Shown: positions 35,640-44,847 of the stretch, piece by piece | Layout: every line of letters begins with the position of its first letter | How positions within the stretch are numbered: the first letter of the stretch is position 1 | Source: Hyphomonadaceae bacterium BL14 | GTDB lineage: Bacteria > Pseudomonadota > Alphaproteobacteria > Caulobacterales > Maricaulaceae | Length of the DNA: 64,000 nucleotides | Assembly: GCA_027627705.1 (NCBI GenBank) | Contig: CP091242.1 | Location: 2,158,677-2,222,676, forward strand | Direction of reading: 5' to 3' | Notes under the pieces: generated by a model | Told to the model about the DNA's origin: nothing | The model's input: only the letters and a program-made list of their open reading frames with translations | The model's database searches: none | Made by a program: the position numbers and the translations under genes

Positions 35640-35891
35640 TCAGGCCGTGACGTCGAGGATTTTGCCCACCATGTCGCTGGCGGCCTGGATGGAGGTGGCG
35701 GCAGCCGACGCCTGGTGGTGGGCGCGGATCATTTCAATGCGCGCCGTGATGATGTCGTCGCTCCAGCCATTCTCGCGGGACTTGCCATCTGTGGGGGCCA
35801 GACCAGACCGCACAGTCCGGTCAGCCGCAGCGTTCATGCGCGCGGACGCCTGATTGAAGGCCTGAAGACCGGCTGCGAATACGGGTGTCAT
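35640..35891 (-). CDS. Mini flagellar rod-like protein
   Basis: An 83-residue protein from ATG 35891; an in-frame ATG at 35938 would add 16. The N-terminal FAAGLQAFNQASARMNAAADRTV and C-terminal DDIITARIEMIRAHHQASAAATSIQAASDMVGKILDV look like the N- and C-terminal coiled coils of flagellar rod/hook proteins (FlgB, FlgC, FlgG type) joined without the middle domain. It is head to head, 192 bases away, with the TipF-like gene. No signal peptide is present, as expected for a type III export substrate. The assignment rests on pattern only. Confidence 0.6.
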   Translation of the reverse strand: MTPVFAAGLQAFNQASARMNAAADRTVRSGLAPTDGKSRENGWSDDIITARIEMIRAHHQASAAATSIQAASDMVGKILDVTA

Positions 35892-35984
35892 GGCGCGACC
35901 ATGGCGGTCGCCGAGGCGCTGCGCATCCCCTGACATGACATGAGGGTTACCGGCTGGTGACCGGCGCGCCCGAGTACGCCGGGG

Positions 35985-36012
35985 TTTAACGATGTGACAA
36001 CGATGTTTAACG
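35985..36012. promoter_or_regulatory. Paired TTTAACG elements between flagellar-type genes
   Basis: TTTAACG occurs at 35985-35991 and again at 36006-36012, 21 bases (two helical turns) apart, within the repeated context ACGATGT. The gap lies between the divergent mini rod-like and TipF-like genes. TTAAC is the CtrA half-site, but the spacing is not the standard seven. Confidence 0.35.
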
Positions 36013-36083
36013 CAGCCTAGTCTGGTAATCGGTGCGTGCGCTGATTCGCGCGGCGGCGGCGCGACGGAGAAAGACGCTCGGTA

Positions 36084-37295
36084 ATGAAGGCTCGCGTCAG
36101 CGATATTCTGGTGGTGGTGACCTACGCCATGGTGGCGGTGGTGGCCGCGCTTGCGTTCCAGCGCTTCGAGCTGATGAGCGCTCAATTGGCGTGGCTGATG
36201 GGCGCGGTCGTGTTCCTTATTGCGGGCCAGGTGCACGCTGCGGCTGCCCGGGCCGAGGAACGCGCCCGCTTTGACGCCGAACTGAAATCCCTCCAGCGCG
36301 CCAATGCCAGCATGATCAATACGCTCAACGAGGCGCAGGCGCGCCTGGATGCCCTGTCAGGCGGTGCGGGATCGCCTGCGGATCGCACCGACGACGCCGC
36401 GGCACCACGCGACGAAACCCTGGTCGCCCAGATACTCGCACGGCTTGACGCCGCGCGCACGGTACCTGAACCCGCGCCGGCGCGGGCCGAAGACGATACC
36501 GATATCGCGGCCATGGTGCGCGAGGCACTCGATGCGAACCGGGTCGACCTCTACATGCAGCCGGTAGTCGGCCTTCCCCAGCGCCGCACCAGCTTCTATG
36601 AAGGGTTCACACGCCTGAGGACCAGCACGGGCGAGGTGGTGGCCCCCGGCGCGTTCCTGGCCGCCGCCGAGGCCGCGGGCATGATCGCCGAGGTGGACAA
36701 TCTCCTCCTCCTGCGGTGCGTGCAGATCGTACGCCGCCTGACCAAGTCGGACCGCCGCATCGGCGTGTTCTGCAATGTTTCGATCCGGTCACTGGCCGAT
36801 GAGGACTTCTTTCCCGGTTTCCTCGATTTTCTGCGCCGCAATGGCGATCTGGCCGGCGCACTCATCTTCGAGATGCCGCGCGCCGCCTTCGAGAGCCGCT
36901 CGGCGATTGCAGCGCGCAACATGGCGCGCCTGGCCGATTACGGCTTCCGCTTCTCGCTCGATCAGGTCAACGATCTCAATATCGATCTCAATGAGCTGCA
37001 GCGCGCAGGTGTGCGCTTCCTGAAGATTCCCGGCGAGCGCCTGGTGGCTGCGCTGCATGGCGGCGAGCCGGTGGCCGGGCGCGAGCCGGGTGCCCTGCCC
37101 CCGGAAGATGTCGCCGGTCTGTTTGCGCGCTATGGCGTGGATCTGGTGGCCGAAAAGATCGAGACAGAAGCCACCGTCGTCGAAGTTCTCGACCTCGACA
37201 TTGCCTACGCTCAAGGGCATCTGTTCGGGGCCCCGCGCCCTGTCCGCGAGGAGGTGCTGAGCCGGGCTGACCAGGATGTGCGCCGGGCTGGCTAA
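36084..37295 (+). CDS. tipF: TipF-like membrane protein with degenerate EAL domain
   Basis: A 403-residue protein. Two transmembrane helices (residues 8-25 and 34-50), a coiled coil (about 52-92), an acidic linker and a C-terminal EAL domain (138-395) match TipF, the Caulobacter c-di-GMP receptor that sets the flagellum assembly site. The EAL motif reads EGF (173-175), the DDFG loop reads SLDQV, and NVS and one Lys/Glu pair remain, so phosphodiesterase activity is unlikely and c-di-GMP binding is possible. The symbol is by architecture, not alignment. GGAGAAAG lies ten bases before the ATG. Confidence 0.68.
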   Translation: MKARVSDILVVVTYAMVAVVAALAFQRFELMSAQLAWLMGAVVFLIAGQVHAAAARAEERARFDAELKSLQRANASMINTLNEAQARLDALSGGAGSPADRTDDAAAPRDETLVAQILARLDAARTVPEPAPARAEDDTDIAAMVREALDANRVDLYMQPVVGLPQRRTSFYEGFTRLRTSTGEVVAPGAFLAAAEAAGMIAEVDNLLLLRCVQIVRRLTKSDRRIGVFCNVSIRSLADEDFFPGFLDFLRRNGDLAGALIFEMPRAAFESRSAIAARNMARLADYGFRFSLDQVNDLNIDLNELQRAGVRFLKIPGERLVAALHGGEPVAGREPGALPPEDVAGLFARYGVDLVAEKIETEATVVEVLDLDIAYAQGHLFGAPRPVREEVLSRADQDVRRAG

Positions 37296-37337
37296 GCCCG
37301 CTGGCCTGCAGCGCGTGCAGGCGCCATATTTGCCCCC

Positions 37338-37658
37338 ATGTCAGCACGCCCGCCTTCCGCCAGCCCCGCCCTCGTACACAAGCTCACCTACGCCCATGCG
37401 GCGCTGGGGCTGTGCGCTATCGCCGGTTTCCAGGCGGCTCACGGACCTGAGCGCCTGGTCTTCGCCGGCATCCTCGTCGCCGGGATTGCCGCTCTGATGG
37501 TGGCGGGATTTCTGGTGCACGAGGTGGGAGGCCAGCCGCCTTTCTCCGTGGTGCCCGGCTGGCCCGATCGCGTATTGAGACTGGCCGCTTTCCTGTGTGT
37601 GATCGCGTTCGGCGTGGTGAGCTATCTCGGGCTGGAATACCGCCCGCCCGCAGCGTGA
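37338..37658 (+). CDS. Small membrane protein
   Basis: A 106-residue protein with three hydrophobic segments (about residues 18-34, 43-60 and 82-98) and a conserved-looking GGQPPFSVVPGWPDRV loop. I do not recognise the family. Its TGA overlaps the GTG start of the HAD gene (GTGA), so the two are coupled. It follows the TipF-like gene by 42 bases. Confidence 0.65.
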   Translation: MSARPPSASPALVHKLTYAHAALGLCAIAGFQAAHGPERLVFAGILVAGIAALMVAGFLVHEVGGQPPFSVVPGWPDRVLRLAAFLCVIAFGVVSYLGLEYRPPAA

Positions 37659-38500
37659 GCGGGGTGGCCCGTCTGTCAGCGCTGGTGCGCGACTATGATG
37701 TCATCCTGTGTGATGTCTGGGGGGTAATCCGCGACGGGCGCGCATTGATCGATGGCGCGCTGGATGCGCTCACACGCTTCCGCGCCTCGGGCGGTAGCGT
37801 CATCTTGTTATCCAACTCGCCCCAGCGCAGCGATTGGCTGCTGAGCCATCTGGCGCAGCTGGGCGCGGGCAACGGGCGATGGGACGGGGCCGTCACGTCT
37901 GGCGACGCGATTTTCGAAGAGCTGTCCCGGCGCGCGCCGGGGCCGGCATACAAGCTCGGGCCTGATTATGATGACGGGCTCTATGAGGGAACAGGGCTTG
38001 CGTTTGCACCCCTTGAAGACGCCGCCTTCATCTCCTGCACCGGCCTGGTCGATTTCGAGACCGAGACGCCCGAGCAGTATCGCGACCTCCTCTCCGAGGC
38101 CGCCCTTCGCCGCCTTCCTCTGGTGTGCGCCAACCCTGACATTGTCGTGCAGGTGGGCGGGGCGTTGCGCTATTGCGCCGGGGCGCTGGCTCAGCTGTAC
38201 GAGGCCCTGGGCGGAACCGTCGTGATGGCCGGCAAACCCCATCCGCCAATCTATGAGCTGGCCTACAGGCGCCTTGAAGCCCTGGGCGTGGACGCTGACC
38301 GCAGCCGCATACTCGCCATCGGCGATGGCCCGAAGACCGACATCGCCGGCGCCCAGGGCGAGGGGATCGATGCGCTCTTCATCACCGGCGGCATTACCGG
38401 CGAGCGCCTCGCCGGTCCGTTCGACGCGCACGCTGCAACAGGCCTTCTGGCGGAAGACGCTCTGTCAGCCCGCTACGCTGCGCCGGCATTGATCTGGTAG
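37655..38500 (+). CDS. TIGR01459 HAD-superfamily hydrolase
   Basis: A 281-residue cytoplasmic HAD-IIA (NagD-like) protein of a subfamily mainly found in alphaproteobacteria. Motif I is CDVWGVI, with nucleophile Asp20 but Trp22 where most phosphatases have the acid/base Asp; this is usual for the subfamily. Motif II is LLSNSPQR, the cap sits between, and motifs III-IV are GKPHPPIYELAY and AIGDGPKTDIAGAQGEG. It starts with GTG at 37655, coupled to the small membrane protein. The substrate is unknown. Confidence 0.88.
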   Translation: MSGVARLSALVRDYDVILCDVWGVIRDGRALIDGALDALTRFRASGGSVILLSNSPQRSDWLLSHLAQLGAGNGRWDGAVTSGDAIFEELSRRAPGPAYKLGPDYDDGLYEGTGLAFAPLEDAAFISCTGLVDFETETPEQYRDLLSEAALRRLPLVCANPDIVVQVGGALRYCAGALAQLYEALGGTVVMAGKPHPPIYELAYRRLEALGVDADRSRILAIGDGPKTDIAGAQGEGIDALFITGGITGERLAGPFDAHAATGLLAEDALSARYAAPALIW

Positions 38501-38507
38501 CCCCCAA

Positions 38508-38538
38508 AGAAAAACCCGGACGCTTGCGCGCCCGGGTT
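38508..38538. terminator. Bidirectional terminator between the HAD gene and sppA
   Basis: The hairpin AACCCGG-N12-CCGGGTT is followed on the minus strand by a T run, so it is strongest for sppA; it also follows the HAD gene stop by a few bases. Confidence 0.75.
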
Positions 38539-38563
38539 CTCCAGTCTCATGGACAGCGCCCGC

Positions 38564-40441
38564 CTATTGCACGCGGCGGAACGCCTCGCATTCGAGGCAA
38601 GTGGCGTACACGCCGCGCCGGTCAGTCATCATGTTGATGCGCTGCAGCTCGGCACCGGCTTCCACAGCCGCCTGACCGAACAGGCCGCCCGGCAGCAGGC
38701 CCGGGCCCTCGAACGCTGTGGCCACAAAGGACAGACCGATCATTTTCAGGAATTCCTCGAAGGGGTCCTGCTTGTCCACGAATTCCATGACGCGGTAATC
38801 GCCCTCTTCCAGCCCGGCGCGTTCGGCGGCGGCGGCGATGGCCTCGTCATACCCGCCCAGATGGTCCACCAGGCCCCGCTCATGAGCCTGGGCGCCGGTC
38901 CAGATGCGGCCCTGGGCGACCGCGTCGACCTGGTCGCGGGTCATGTTGCGGCCTTCGCCGACAACGGACAGGAACTGCTCATAGCCCGACTCGATGGACT
39001 GCTGGAGGATGTCGCTCCAGGTGTCGGTCACCCCGCCGAACGGCGAGGGGAAGCGGGCGGTTTCGGTCAGCGATACGCCATCTTCGAACACGCCGATCTC
39101 GGCCATGGTGTTCTCGAATGTCGGGATGAAGCCGAAAATGCCGATGGAGCCGGTAATCGTCGTCGGCTCTGCCCAGATCTCGTGCGCCGGTGCGGCGATC
39201 CAGTAACCGCCCGAAGCCGCCACACCGCCCATGGAGGCGATGACGATCTTGCCCTGTTCACGCGCCAGCACGAGTTCTTCACGGATCAGTTCGGACGCAA
39301 AGGCCGAACCGCCGCCTGAATCGATGCGCAGGACGATGGCTTTCACATCGTCATCCAGGCGCGCGCGGCGGATCAGGTTGGCGTGCCGGTCGCCGCCGAT
39401 GACGCCGCCATCGCCGTCACCGTCCAGGATCGTGCCAACAGCATTGATCACAGCGATGACATCGCCCCGGGTCGCCGCCTCGGGACGGCGCGCTTCGACA
39501 TATTCCAGGAAATTGCTCGACCGGATGCGGTTTTCGTCGGCGTCACGGCCGAACCGCTCTTCCATCATGTTGCGCCATGCGCCGCGGCCGGTCAGCGCGT
39601 CGACGAGGCCCGCCTCCTGCGCGACCCGCGCGGTATCGCCATCTACGCGCGCCAGCAGGTCGGGAAAGGTGTCCGCATAGGTCTGCAGCGCGCCCGCCTC
39701 GAGACTGCGCGCCGCTTCCACACGGGCCTGATAGGCGTCCCAGATATCACCAAATACATAGCGGGTCGCCTCGGCGGCTTCCGGCGACATGCTGTCATCC
39801 AGGAAGGGCTCCAGCGCCGACTTGAACGTACCCACTCGGTAGACGTTCACAGTGACGTTCAACCGGTCCAGCAGAGACCGGAAGAAGGTGCGGTAAATGG
39901 CGTAGCCGTTGACCACAGCCCCGCCCATCTCATGCATGTGCACTTCGCTGGCGTGAGAGGCGAGCATATAGCCGCCCATGGAATAGTTGTCGCCATAGGC
40001 AATGATCTCCTTGCCCGCCTCGCGGAACGCGATCATCTCCGCGGCAATGGCGTGCATCGCCGCGGGCGTGGCGCCGACCAGGCCGTCGAAATTCACCAGA
40101 AGCGCCGTCACCTCGTCATCCTCGGCAGCCAGACGCAGCCCCTCGATCACGTCGCGCAGGAGGATCTGGTTGGGCTGCCCGCCGCCCAGCAAGGCGGCGG
40201 TGAAGGCGTCGCCGGGAGAGACCTGGCTCGTCTCCTCAACAATCGCTCCGGTGGGAGAGAAGTTCAGCAAGCCGCCTTCGGCCATCTCGAATTCGTCATC
40301 GCCGCCGAACAGGCCCCCGATGAGGACGATCAGGACGATCAGAATCAGGATCAGACCGAAAACGCGCAAGATTCCGTGCTGAATGAGACCGATCCAGCGC
40401 CAGATGCTGGCGAATACATTTTCTTTGGCATGTTCAGACAT
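38564..40441 (-). CDS. sppA: Signal peptide peptidase SppA, 67K type
   Basis: A 625-residue inner-membrane serine protease that degrades signal peptides after cleavage. One N-terminal transmembrane helix (about residues 25-45) precedes two tandem S49 domains. The catalytic Lys lies in VGTFKSALEPF of the first domain and the nucleophile Ser in GGVAASGGYWIAAPA of the second, as in the E. coli Lys/Ser dyad. The ATG at 40441 has GGGAG eight bases upstream. A GTGAAC-N3-GTTCGC palindrome lies 35 bases upstream. Confidence 0.93.
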   Translation of the reverse strand: MSEHAKENVFASIWRWIGLIQHGILRVFGLILILIVLIVLIGGLFGGDDEFEMAEGGLLNFSPTGAIVEETSQVSPGDAFTAALLGGGQPNQILLRDVIEGLRLAAEDDEVTALLVNFDGLVGATPAAMHAIAAEMIAFREAGKEIIAYGDNYSMGGYMLASHASEVHMHEMGGAVVNGYAIYRTFFRSLLDRLNVTVNVYRVGTFKSALEPFLDDSMSPEAAEATRYVFGDIWDAYQARVEAARSLEAGALQTYADTFPDLLARVDGDTARVAQEAGLVDALTGRGAWRNMMEERFGRDADENRIRSSNFLEYVEARRPEAATRGDVIAVINAVGTILDGDGDGGVIGGDRHANLIRRARLDDDVKAIVLRIDSGGGSAFASELIREELVLAREQGKIVIASMGGVAASGGYWIAAPAHEIWAEPTTITGSIGIFGFIPTFENTMAEIGVFEDGVSLTETARFPSPFGGVTDTWSDILQQSIESGYEQFLSVVGEGRNMTRDQVDAVAQGRIWTGAQAHERGLVDHLGGYDEAIAAAAERAGLEEGDYRVMEFVDKQDPFEEFLKMIGLSFVATAFEGPGLLPGGLFGQAAVEAGAELQRINMMTDRRGVYATCLECEAFRRVQ

Positions 40442-40475
40442 AGCGCCCACTCCCAGCGACCAAGAAGCGTGAACC

Positions 40476-40490
40476 GTGAACGCTGTTCGC
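40476..40490. promoter_or_regulatory. Third GTGAAC-GCT-GTTCgC palindrome, upstream of sppA
   Basis: It matches the perfect copy at 3107-3121 in 14 of 15 bases and ends 35 bases from the sppA ATG. Confidence 0.42.
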
Positions 40491-40557
40491 CTGCCTGTCC
40501 AGCACTGCAGGCGTTAAATATCGGACAGGCAAACAGCGTGCATCCGCGCGGGGAGGC

Positions 40558-42285
40558 CTAGCTGATCCGCTGAACCTGCGGCACGGCACCGCCCAGGGAC
40601 GGGCTGACCCGCCACGCGCTGGCCACCTCGCCGGTGAAGTCACGGCTCAGTATGGTGGACACACGCACATGCTCGGCCACGGCTTCGCCTCGGCGCAAAG
40701 TCAGGCGCAGATAGCCCTTGTCGCGCACATTGTTGAGCAGGATTTCCCGATTGCGCTCTTCCATCATGCGCCCGAAATCCACGTCCGGTGCATTGACGGC
40801 CTCATAGGGCGAGGGGCTGGTCACCGAAGTGACCCCGAACTCTGTCCCGCGCCGCTCTCCCGAGGCGTCAAACAGATCATTGGTCCACATATTGTGCGTG
40901 TCGCCAGTGAGCACAATCATGTCGGCCCCTGCGGCCCGCGCCCGGTCATAGAAGCGCTCGCGGTCCACCGGGAAGCCGTCCCAGCTGTCGAGATTCATCG
41001 GCACGCCATGGGCCGTCCGCTGGGCAAACTCCCACTGGAAGCGCGAGGTCAGCCGCATGCCCAGGCGCAGCCAGAGCGGTGTTTCAGTCATGAAATTCGG
41101 CGCTTCCAGGCGGCCCATCAGCACCTGATTGGCGATCACGCGCCAGGGCTTGCCCTCGGCGACCGACGCCGACAGCGTCCCGGCGATGAATTCGCCCTGT
41201 TCGTCGCCAATCAGGCGGCGCTCGGGATCACCGATCACATTGTCGCGCCAGTTGCGCACCGCTGCCTGGCTGGCCGCGTCATCCGGGTCGGCGCCGACCG
41301 GGATCGGGAAGCTTGAGAAGTCCAGCTCCGAGGAGCGCGCAGTCAGGCGGGTCTCGACAAACAGCAAGGTGGCCAGATCGCCGATCTCGGCCTTGCCGTA
41401 GCGATTGATGAGGGTCTCGCCTTCGCGTACCGGCAGCCAGTCATGATACGCGCGGATGGCCGCGTCGCGGCGCGCATGCCAGTCACCTTCGGTCTCGGGG
41501 TCATGGTTCTGTGCCCCGCCTGACCAGCTGTCATTGGCGGTTTCGTGGTCATCCCAGATCGGCAGCCAGGCGGCGGCGGCCTTGGCGGCCTGGAGATCGG
41601 GATCGAGACAATAGAGCGAGTGGCGCCGGGCGTAGTCGTCTTCGGACACAATCTCGCCGACCGGATCAACCACCCGCGACAGGCGCTCGGCGTCTTGCGT
41701 GCCATATCCGCCCATGCCGTATTCATAGAGATAATCACCCAGATGGATCATCAGATCCGCCTCGGCGTTCTCCGCGGCGTGACGGTAGGCATTGAAGAAT
41801 CCGCGCGGATAGTTGGAACAGGAGAAGGCGGCAATGCGATACTCACTGGTGCGGCCCACCGGCAGGGTGCGCGTGCGCCCGGCGGGCGAGACCTGCGTCC
41901 CGTAGCGGAAGCGGTAGTGATGCCAGCGGCCCGCCTCCAGCCCGTCGGCGATGATCTTGACCGGCGTGGCACCGTGCACCGTAAGCACGCCGTCGCGCGG
42001 CGCAGCCTCGCTGCTCCAGACAATGTCGGAGAAATCTGCGTCCAGAGCCATCTCCACAACAGCGCGACCCGGCACCGCGCCATCATCGGTGGTGATGGCC
42101 GTCCAGAGGACGACGCTGTCGGACTTGGGATCGCCGGAGGCGACGCCATGCTTGAACGCGCCTTCACGGCGCGGCAGCGGATCAAACTGCGGCCGCTCTT
42201 CGCCACACGCGCTGACCGCCACACCCATGCCGGCAGCGCCCAGAAGCGCGCCCCGGCGCGTCAGCCTGAATTTGGTGTCGGCCAT
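40558..42285 (-). CDS. phoD: PhoD-type alkaline phosphatase/phosphodiesterase
   Basis: A 575-residue exported metallophosphoesterase that releases phosphate from phosphomono- and diesters. The twin-arginine signal LTRRGALLGAAG is followed by VSAC, so Tat export with possible lipidation. Domain order is that of PhoD: an N-terminal Fn3-like domain with GVASGDPKSDSVVLWT, then ISCSNYP-like AAFSCSNYPRG, HLGDYLYEYG, WDDHETANDSW and LTGDTHNMW, which ligate Fe/Ca. It lies 139 bases behind the TonB receptor on the same strand; with the Pho box upstream of that gene, phosphate-starvation control is likely. Confidence 0.93.
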   Translation of the reverse strand: MADTKFRLTRRGALLGAAGMGVAVSACGEERPQFDPLPRREGAFKHGVASGDPKSDSVVLWTAITTDDGAVPGRAVVEMALDADFSDIVWSSEAAPRDGVLTVHGATPVKIIADGLEAGRWHHYRFRYGTQVSPAGRTRTLPVGRTSEYRIAAFSCSNYPRGFFNAYRHAAENAEADLMIHLGDYLYEYGMGGYGTQDAERLSRVVDPVGEIVSEDDYARRHSLYCLDPDLQAAKAAAAWLPIWDDHETANDSWSGGAQNHDPETEGDWHARRDAAIRAYHDWLPVREGETLINRYGKAEIGDLATLLFVETRLTARSSELDFSSFPIPVGADPDDAASQAAVRNWRDNVIGDPERRLIGDEQGEFIAGTLSASVAEGKPWRVIANQVLMGRLEAPNFMTETPLWLRLGMRLTSRFQWEFAQRTAHGVPMNLDSWDGFPVDRERFYDRARAAGADMIVLTGDTHNMWTNDLFDASGERRGTEFGVTSVTSPSPYEAVNAPDVDFGRMMEERNREILLNNVRDKGYLRLTLRRGEAVAEHVRVSTILSRDFTGEVASAWRVSPSLGGAVPQVQRIS

Positions 42286-42424
42286 GTCACATCCCTCCCC
42301 GGATTTCGCGCCGCCAGATTTGCAGCACCGCAGGCAATTGCAAGCCTTTATGGCCCTAAACGCAAACGGCCGGCTGCGGGCCCCTCTCCCGCGCCAGCCG
42401 TCCGCCCCCCTCTAAGCCAATGGC

Positions 42425-44773
42425 CTAGAAGTACGCTCCGATGCGCACGCCGAAGGTGCGCGGTGCGCCGGCGATGAAGGTCGGCAAGCCGAACGCCGCG
42501 CCGGTATTGCCCGCATCGACCAGGTATTCCTCGTCGGCGAGATTGGATCCGAACACTTCGGCGAACCGGCTGCGATCAGCGGTCTCGTAGCGCAGGCGGG
42601 CCCGCACGATGCCGTATGCGTCCTGACGCACGCCGACGAACTCGTCATTATCGTTGTCGGTGAAGAAGTGCGACTGCCACGTATAGCTCGGCAGGACGCT
42701 CACTTCGCCCCACGATCCTTCGGCCACCACGACGCGCGCGCCCAGAGCGATGGCGTGCTCGGGCGAGTAGCGGAAGCGGTTGCCCGCCAGCGCCTGGGGC
42801 TGGCCGTTCGCCGTGTCGTCGAACGTGGCCAGATTATAGGCGTAGGTGAAGAACAGATCAGCGCGGTCACCGAGGCTGAAATCGCCCTGCAGCTCCAGCC
42901 CGTACTGGGTGGCATTGCCCGCATTGGTCGGTGCGAACGTGCCCGAGGTGGGGTCAAACACCGAGGACTGGAAGTCCTCGTACTGCGAGCGGAAGATCGA
43001 GCCTGACAGCGTTCCGCGGTCCAGGCTCACGAAGGCACCCGCTTCAACCGAGTCGACAATCTCCGCCGGCGCGATCGAGAAGAAGGTCGGCGATCCGGTG
43101 TCGAGCGCGATGACGTCGGGACGACGCCCGCGCGCATAGCTGGCCCAGGTGTTGATCCGGTCATTGAGTTCATAGGCGGCCACGAAGCGCCAGGTCCAGG
43201 CGTCGAAGCTCGCCGTCTCGCGCACCGCCGCGCCGTTTGGCGTGGCAGGCAGGATCAGGGTCGGGCCGAAGGTAACGCGATTGGGCCCCATGCTGGTTCC
43301 GCCATAGCCCGAGGCGATCTTGTCCTCGTCGGTATAGCGCAGGCCCGCCGTCAGGGTCAGCCGGTCGGTCGCCGCAAAAGACACGTCGGCAAACACGTCG
43401 ACCGATTCGGTGCGGCCCGCATTGGCGGAGTCTTCAGTGTAGTTGGGGCGCAGCGGTACGAAGCCCTGACCCGAAGACAGCGCAGCGATCGAGAAGGGGA
43501 AGGGGTTGCGCAGATCGGTGATCGCCGACACCGGCACGCCCAGCGCGGTGGCGATCGTCGCCGGATTGCCGAATGCGCCGGTGGACACGAAGAACGCCTG
43601 CGCGACGCCCTCGTTATAAATGCCCGGCACCCGCTGGGTGTTGGCTTCGTAGAAGTAGGTGAAGCCACCAAACGCCGTCAGCGCGCCGCCATTGTCGAAG
43701 GTCAGGCGCATTTCATGGCTGGTCTGACGGCCCGTGGCGTCCTCGGCGAAGTTGACGAAATTGAGTCCGGCGCCGATCGGGTCGAAAATCTCCACCGATT
43801 CGTAGTCGCGATAGCCGGTGATGGTGGACAGGTTGAGCGAGTCGGTGAGATCCCATTCGGTCAGCACGGTGACGCCGCGCACAATGCGATCCAGGCCCAG
43901 CGGCTGATTACCTTCAAAGCCGGGGATCAGGCGCAGATCAGCAGCGGTGTAGGGCGAGGTGTCGAGGCCCGGCGCGGCCAGTACGCCGGACTTGAACGAG
44001 GTGCCCGGCCCGGTGTCTTGCTGCCAGTTGGCGATCACGTGGAAGCGGAAATTATCGGTCGGCTCGCCGCTGAATACGAAACGCGCCGCCGCCGTGTGGC
44101 GGCCTTGCAGGTCATCGCCGCTGCCGCGGTTCTCGATATAGCCGTCACGCGAGCGCAGCACCCCGGCCAGGCGGAAGGCATAGCCGGCGCCGAGGTCGCG
44201 GTTCACATGGCCGCCCATTTCGCGGTGATCGAAATTGCCGTAGCCGGCGAACACGCTCGCCGTGTTCTCCTGGGCCGCCTTGTTCTGGATGATGTTGATC
44301 CCGCCGATCAGCGCGCCGCGTCCGAACAGGGTCGGCTGCGGACCCTTGGCCACTTCCAGGCGCTCGATGTCGAACAATTCCACATAGGAGCCGCGCGAGC
44401 GGGTGATGGACAGGCCGTCCTGGAACATGGCCACGCGCGCTTCGGCGTTGGCCGCGCCGCTGTCGGTGGTGATCCCGCGCAGCGAGTAGCCGGGATTGTT
44501 CGGGCTCTGCTCCTGGACCACCAGGCCCGGAGTGTACAGGGCGAGGTCTTCCAGCGTCCGGATGTCGAGACGGTCAATAAGCTCGGAATCAAACGCCGTG
44601 ACGTTCACCGGCACGTCAGCCAGCGATTGGGCGCGGAACTGGGTCGTCACAGTGATGACGTCGCGGGGCTCGGCGCGCGGCGCGTCGTCCGCATTGCTCT
44701 GGGCGAGCGCCGGCGCAGCGTACACGAGCGCGGCAAGCGCAACGCAGGCGGACAGGCGGGATTTGATGGTCAT
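42425..44773 (-). CDS. TonB-dependent outer membrane receptor
   Basis: A 782-residue energised outer-membrane transporter. A signal peptide (cleavage at ALA-QSN) precedes a TonB-box-like DVITVTTQ, a plug (about residues 50-165 with DVPVNVTAFDSELIDRL, YSLRGITTDSG, GPQPTLFGRGALIGGINI) and a 22-strand barrel ending in GVRIGAYF with the terminal Phe needed for BAM insertion. No siderophore or cobalamin genes are adjacent. The Pho-box array upstream and phoD downstream point to uptake of phosphate or an organophosphate. Confidence 0.93.
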   Translation of the reverse strand: MTIKSRLSACVALAALVYAAPALAQSNADDAPRAEPRDVITVTTQFRAQSLADVPVNVTAFDSELIDRLDIRTLEDLALYTPGLVVQEQSPNNPGYSLRGITTDSGAANAEARVAMFQDGLSITRSRGSYVELFDIERLEVAKGPQPTLFGRGALIGGINIIQNKAAQENTASVFAGYGNFDHREMGGHVNRDLGAGYAFRLAGVLRSRDGYIENRGSGDDLQGRHTAAARFVFSGEPTDNFRFHVIANWQQDTGPGTSFKSGVLAAPGLDTSPYTAADLRLIPGFEGNQPLGLDRIVRGVTVLTEWDLTDSLNLSTITGYRDYESVEIFDPIGAGLNFVNFAEDATGRQTSHEMRLTFDNGGALTAFGGFTYFYEANTQRVPGIYNEGVAQAFFVSTGAFGNPATIATALGVPVSAITDLRNPFPFSIAALSSGQGFVPLRPNYTEDSANAGRTESVDVFADVSFAATDRLTLTAGLRYTDEDKIASGYGGTSMGPNRVTFGPTLILPATPNGAAVRETASFDAWTWRFVAAYELNDRINTWASYARGRRPDVIALDTGSPTFFSIAPAEIVDSVEAGAFVSLDRGTLSGSIFRSQYEDFQSSVFDPTSGTFAPTNAGNATQYGLELQGDFSLGDRADLFFTYAYNLATFDDTANGQPQALAGNRFRYSPEHAIALGARVVVAEGSWGEVSVLPSYTWQSHFFTDNDNDEFVGVRQDAYGIVRARLRYETADRSRFAEVFGSNLADEEYLVDAGNTGAAFGLPTFIAGAPRTFGVRIGAYF

Positions 44774-44847
44774 GGAACTTCCCCTCGAACTGGCTGTACG
44801 CGCTACGGATCAGCAGCGCGCATCGCCGGCCTGAGTAGGCGCGGTGC

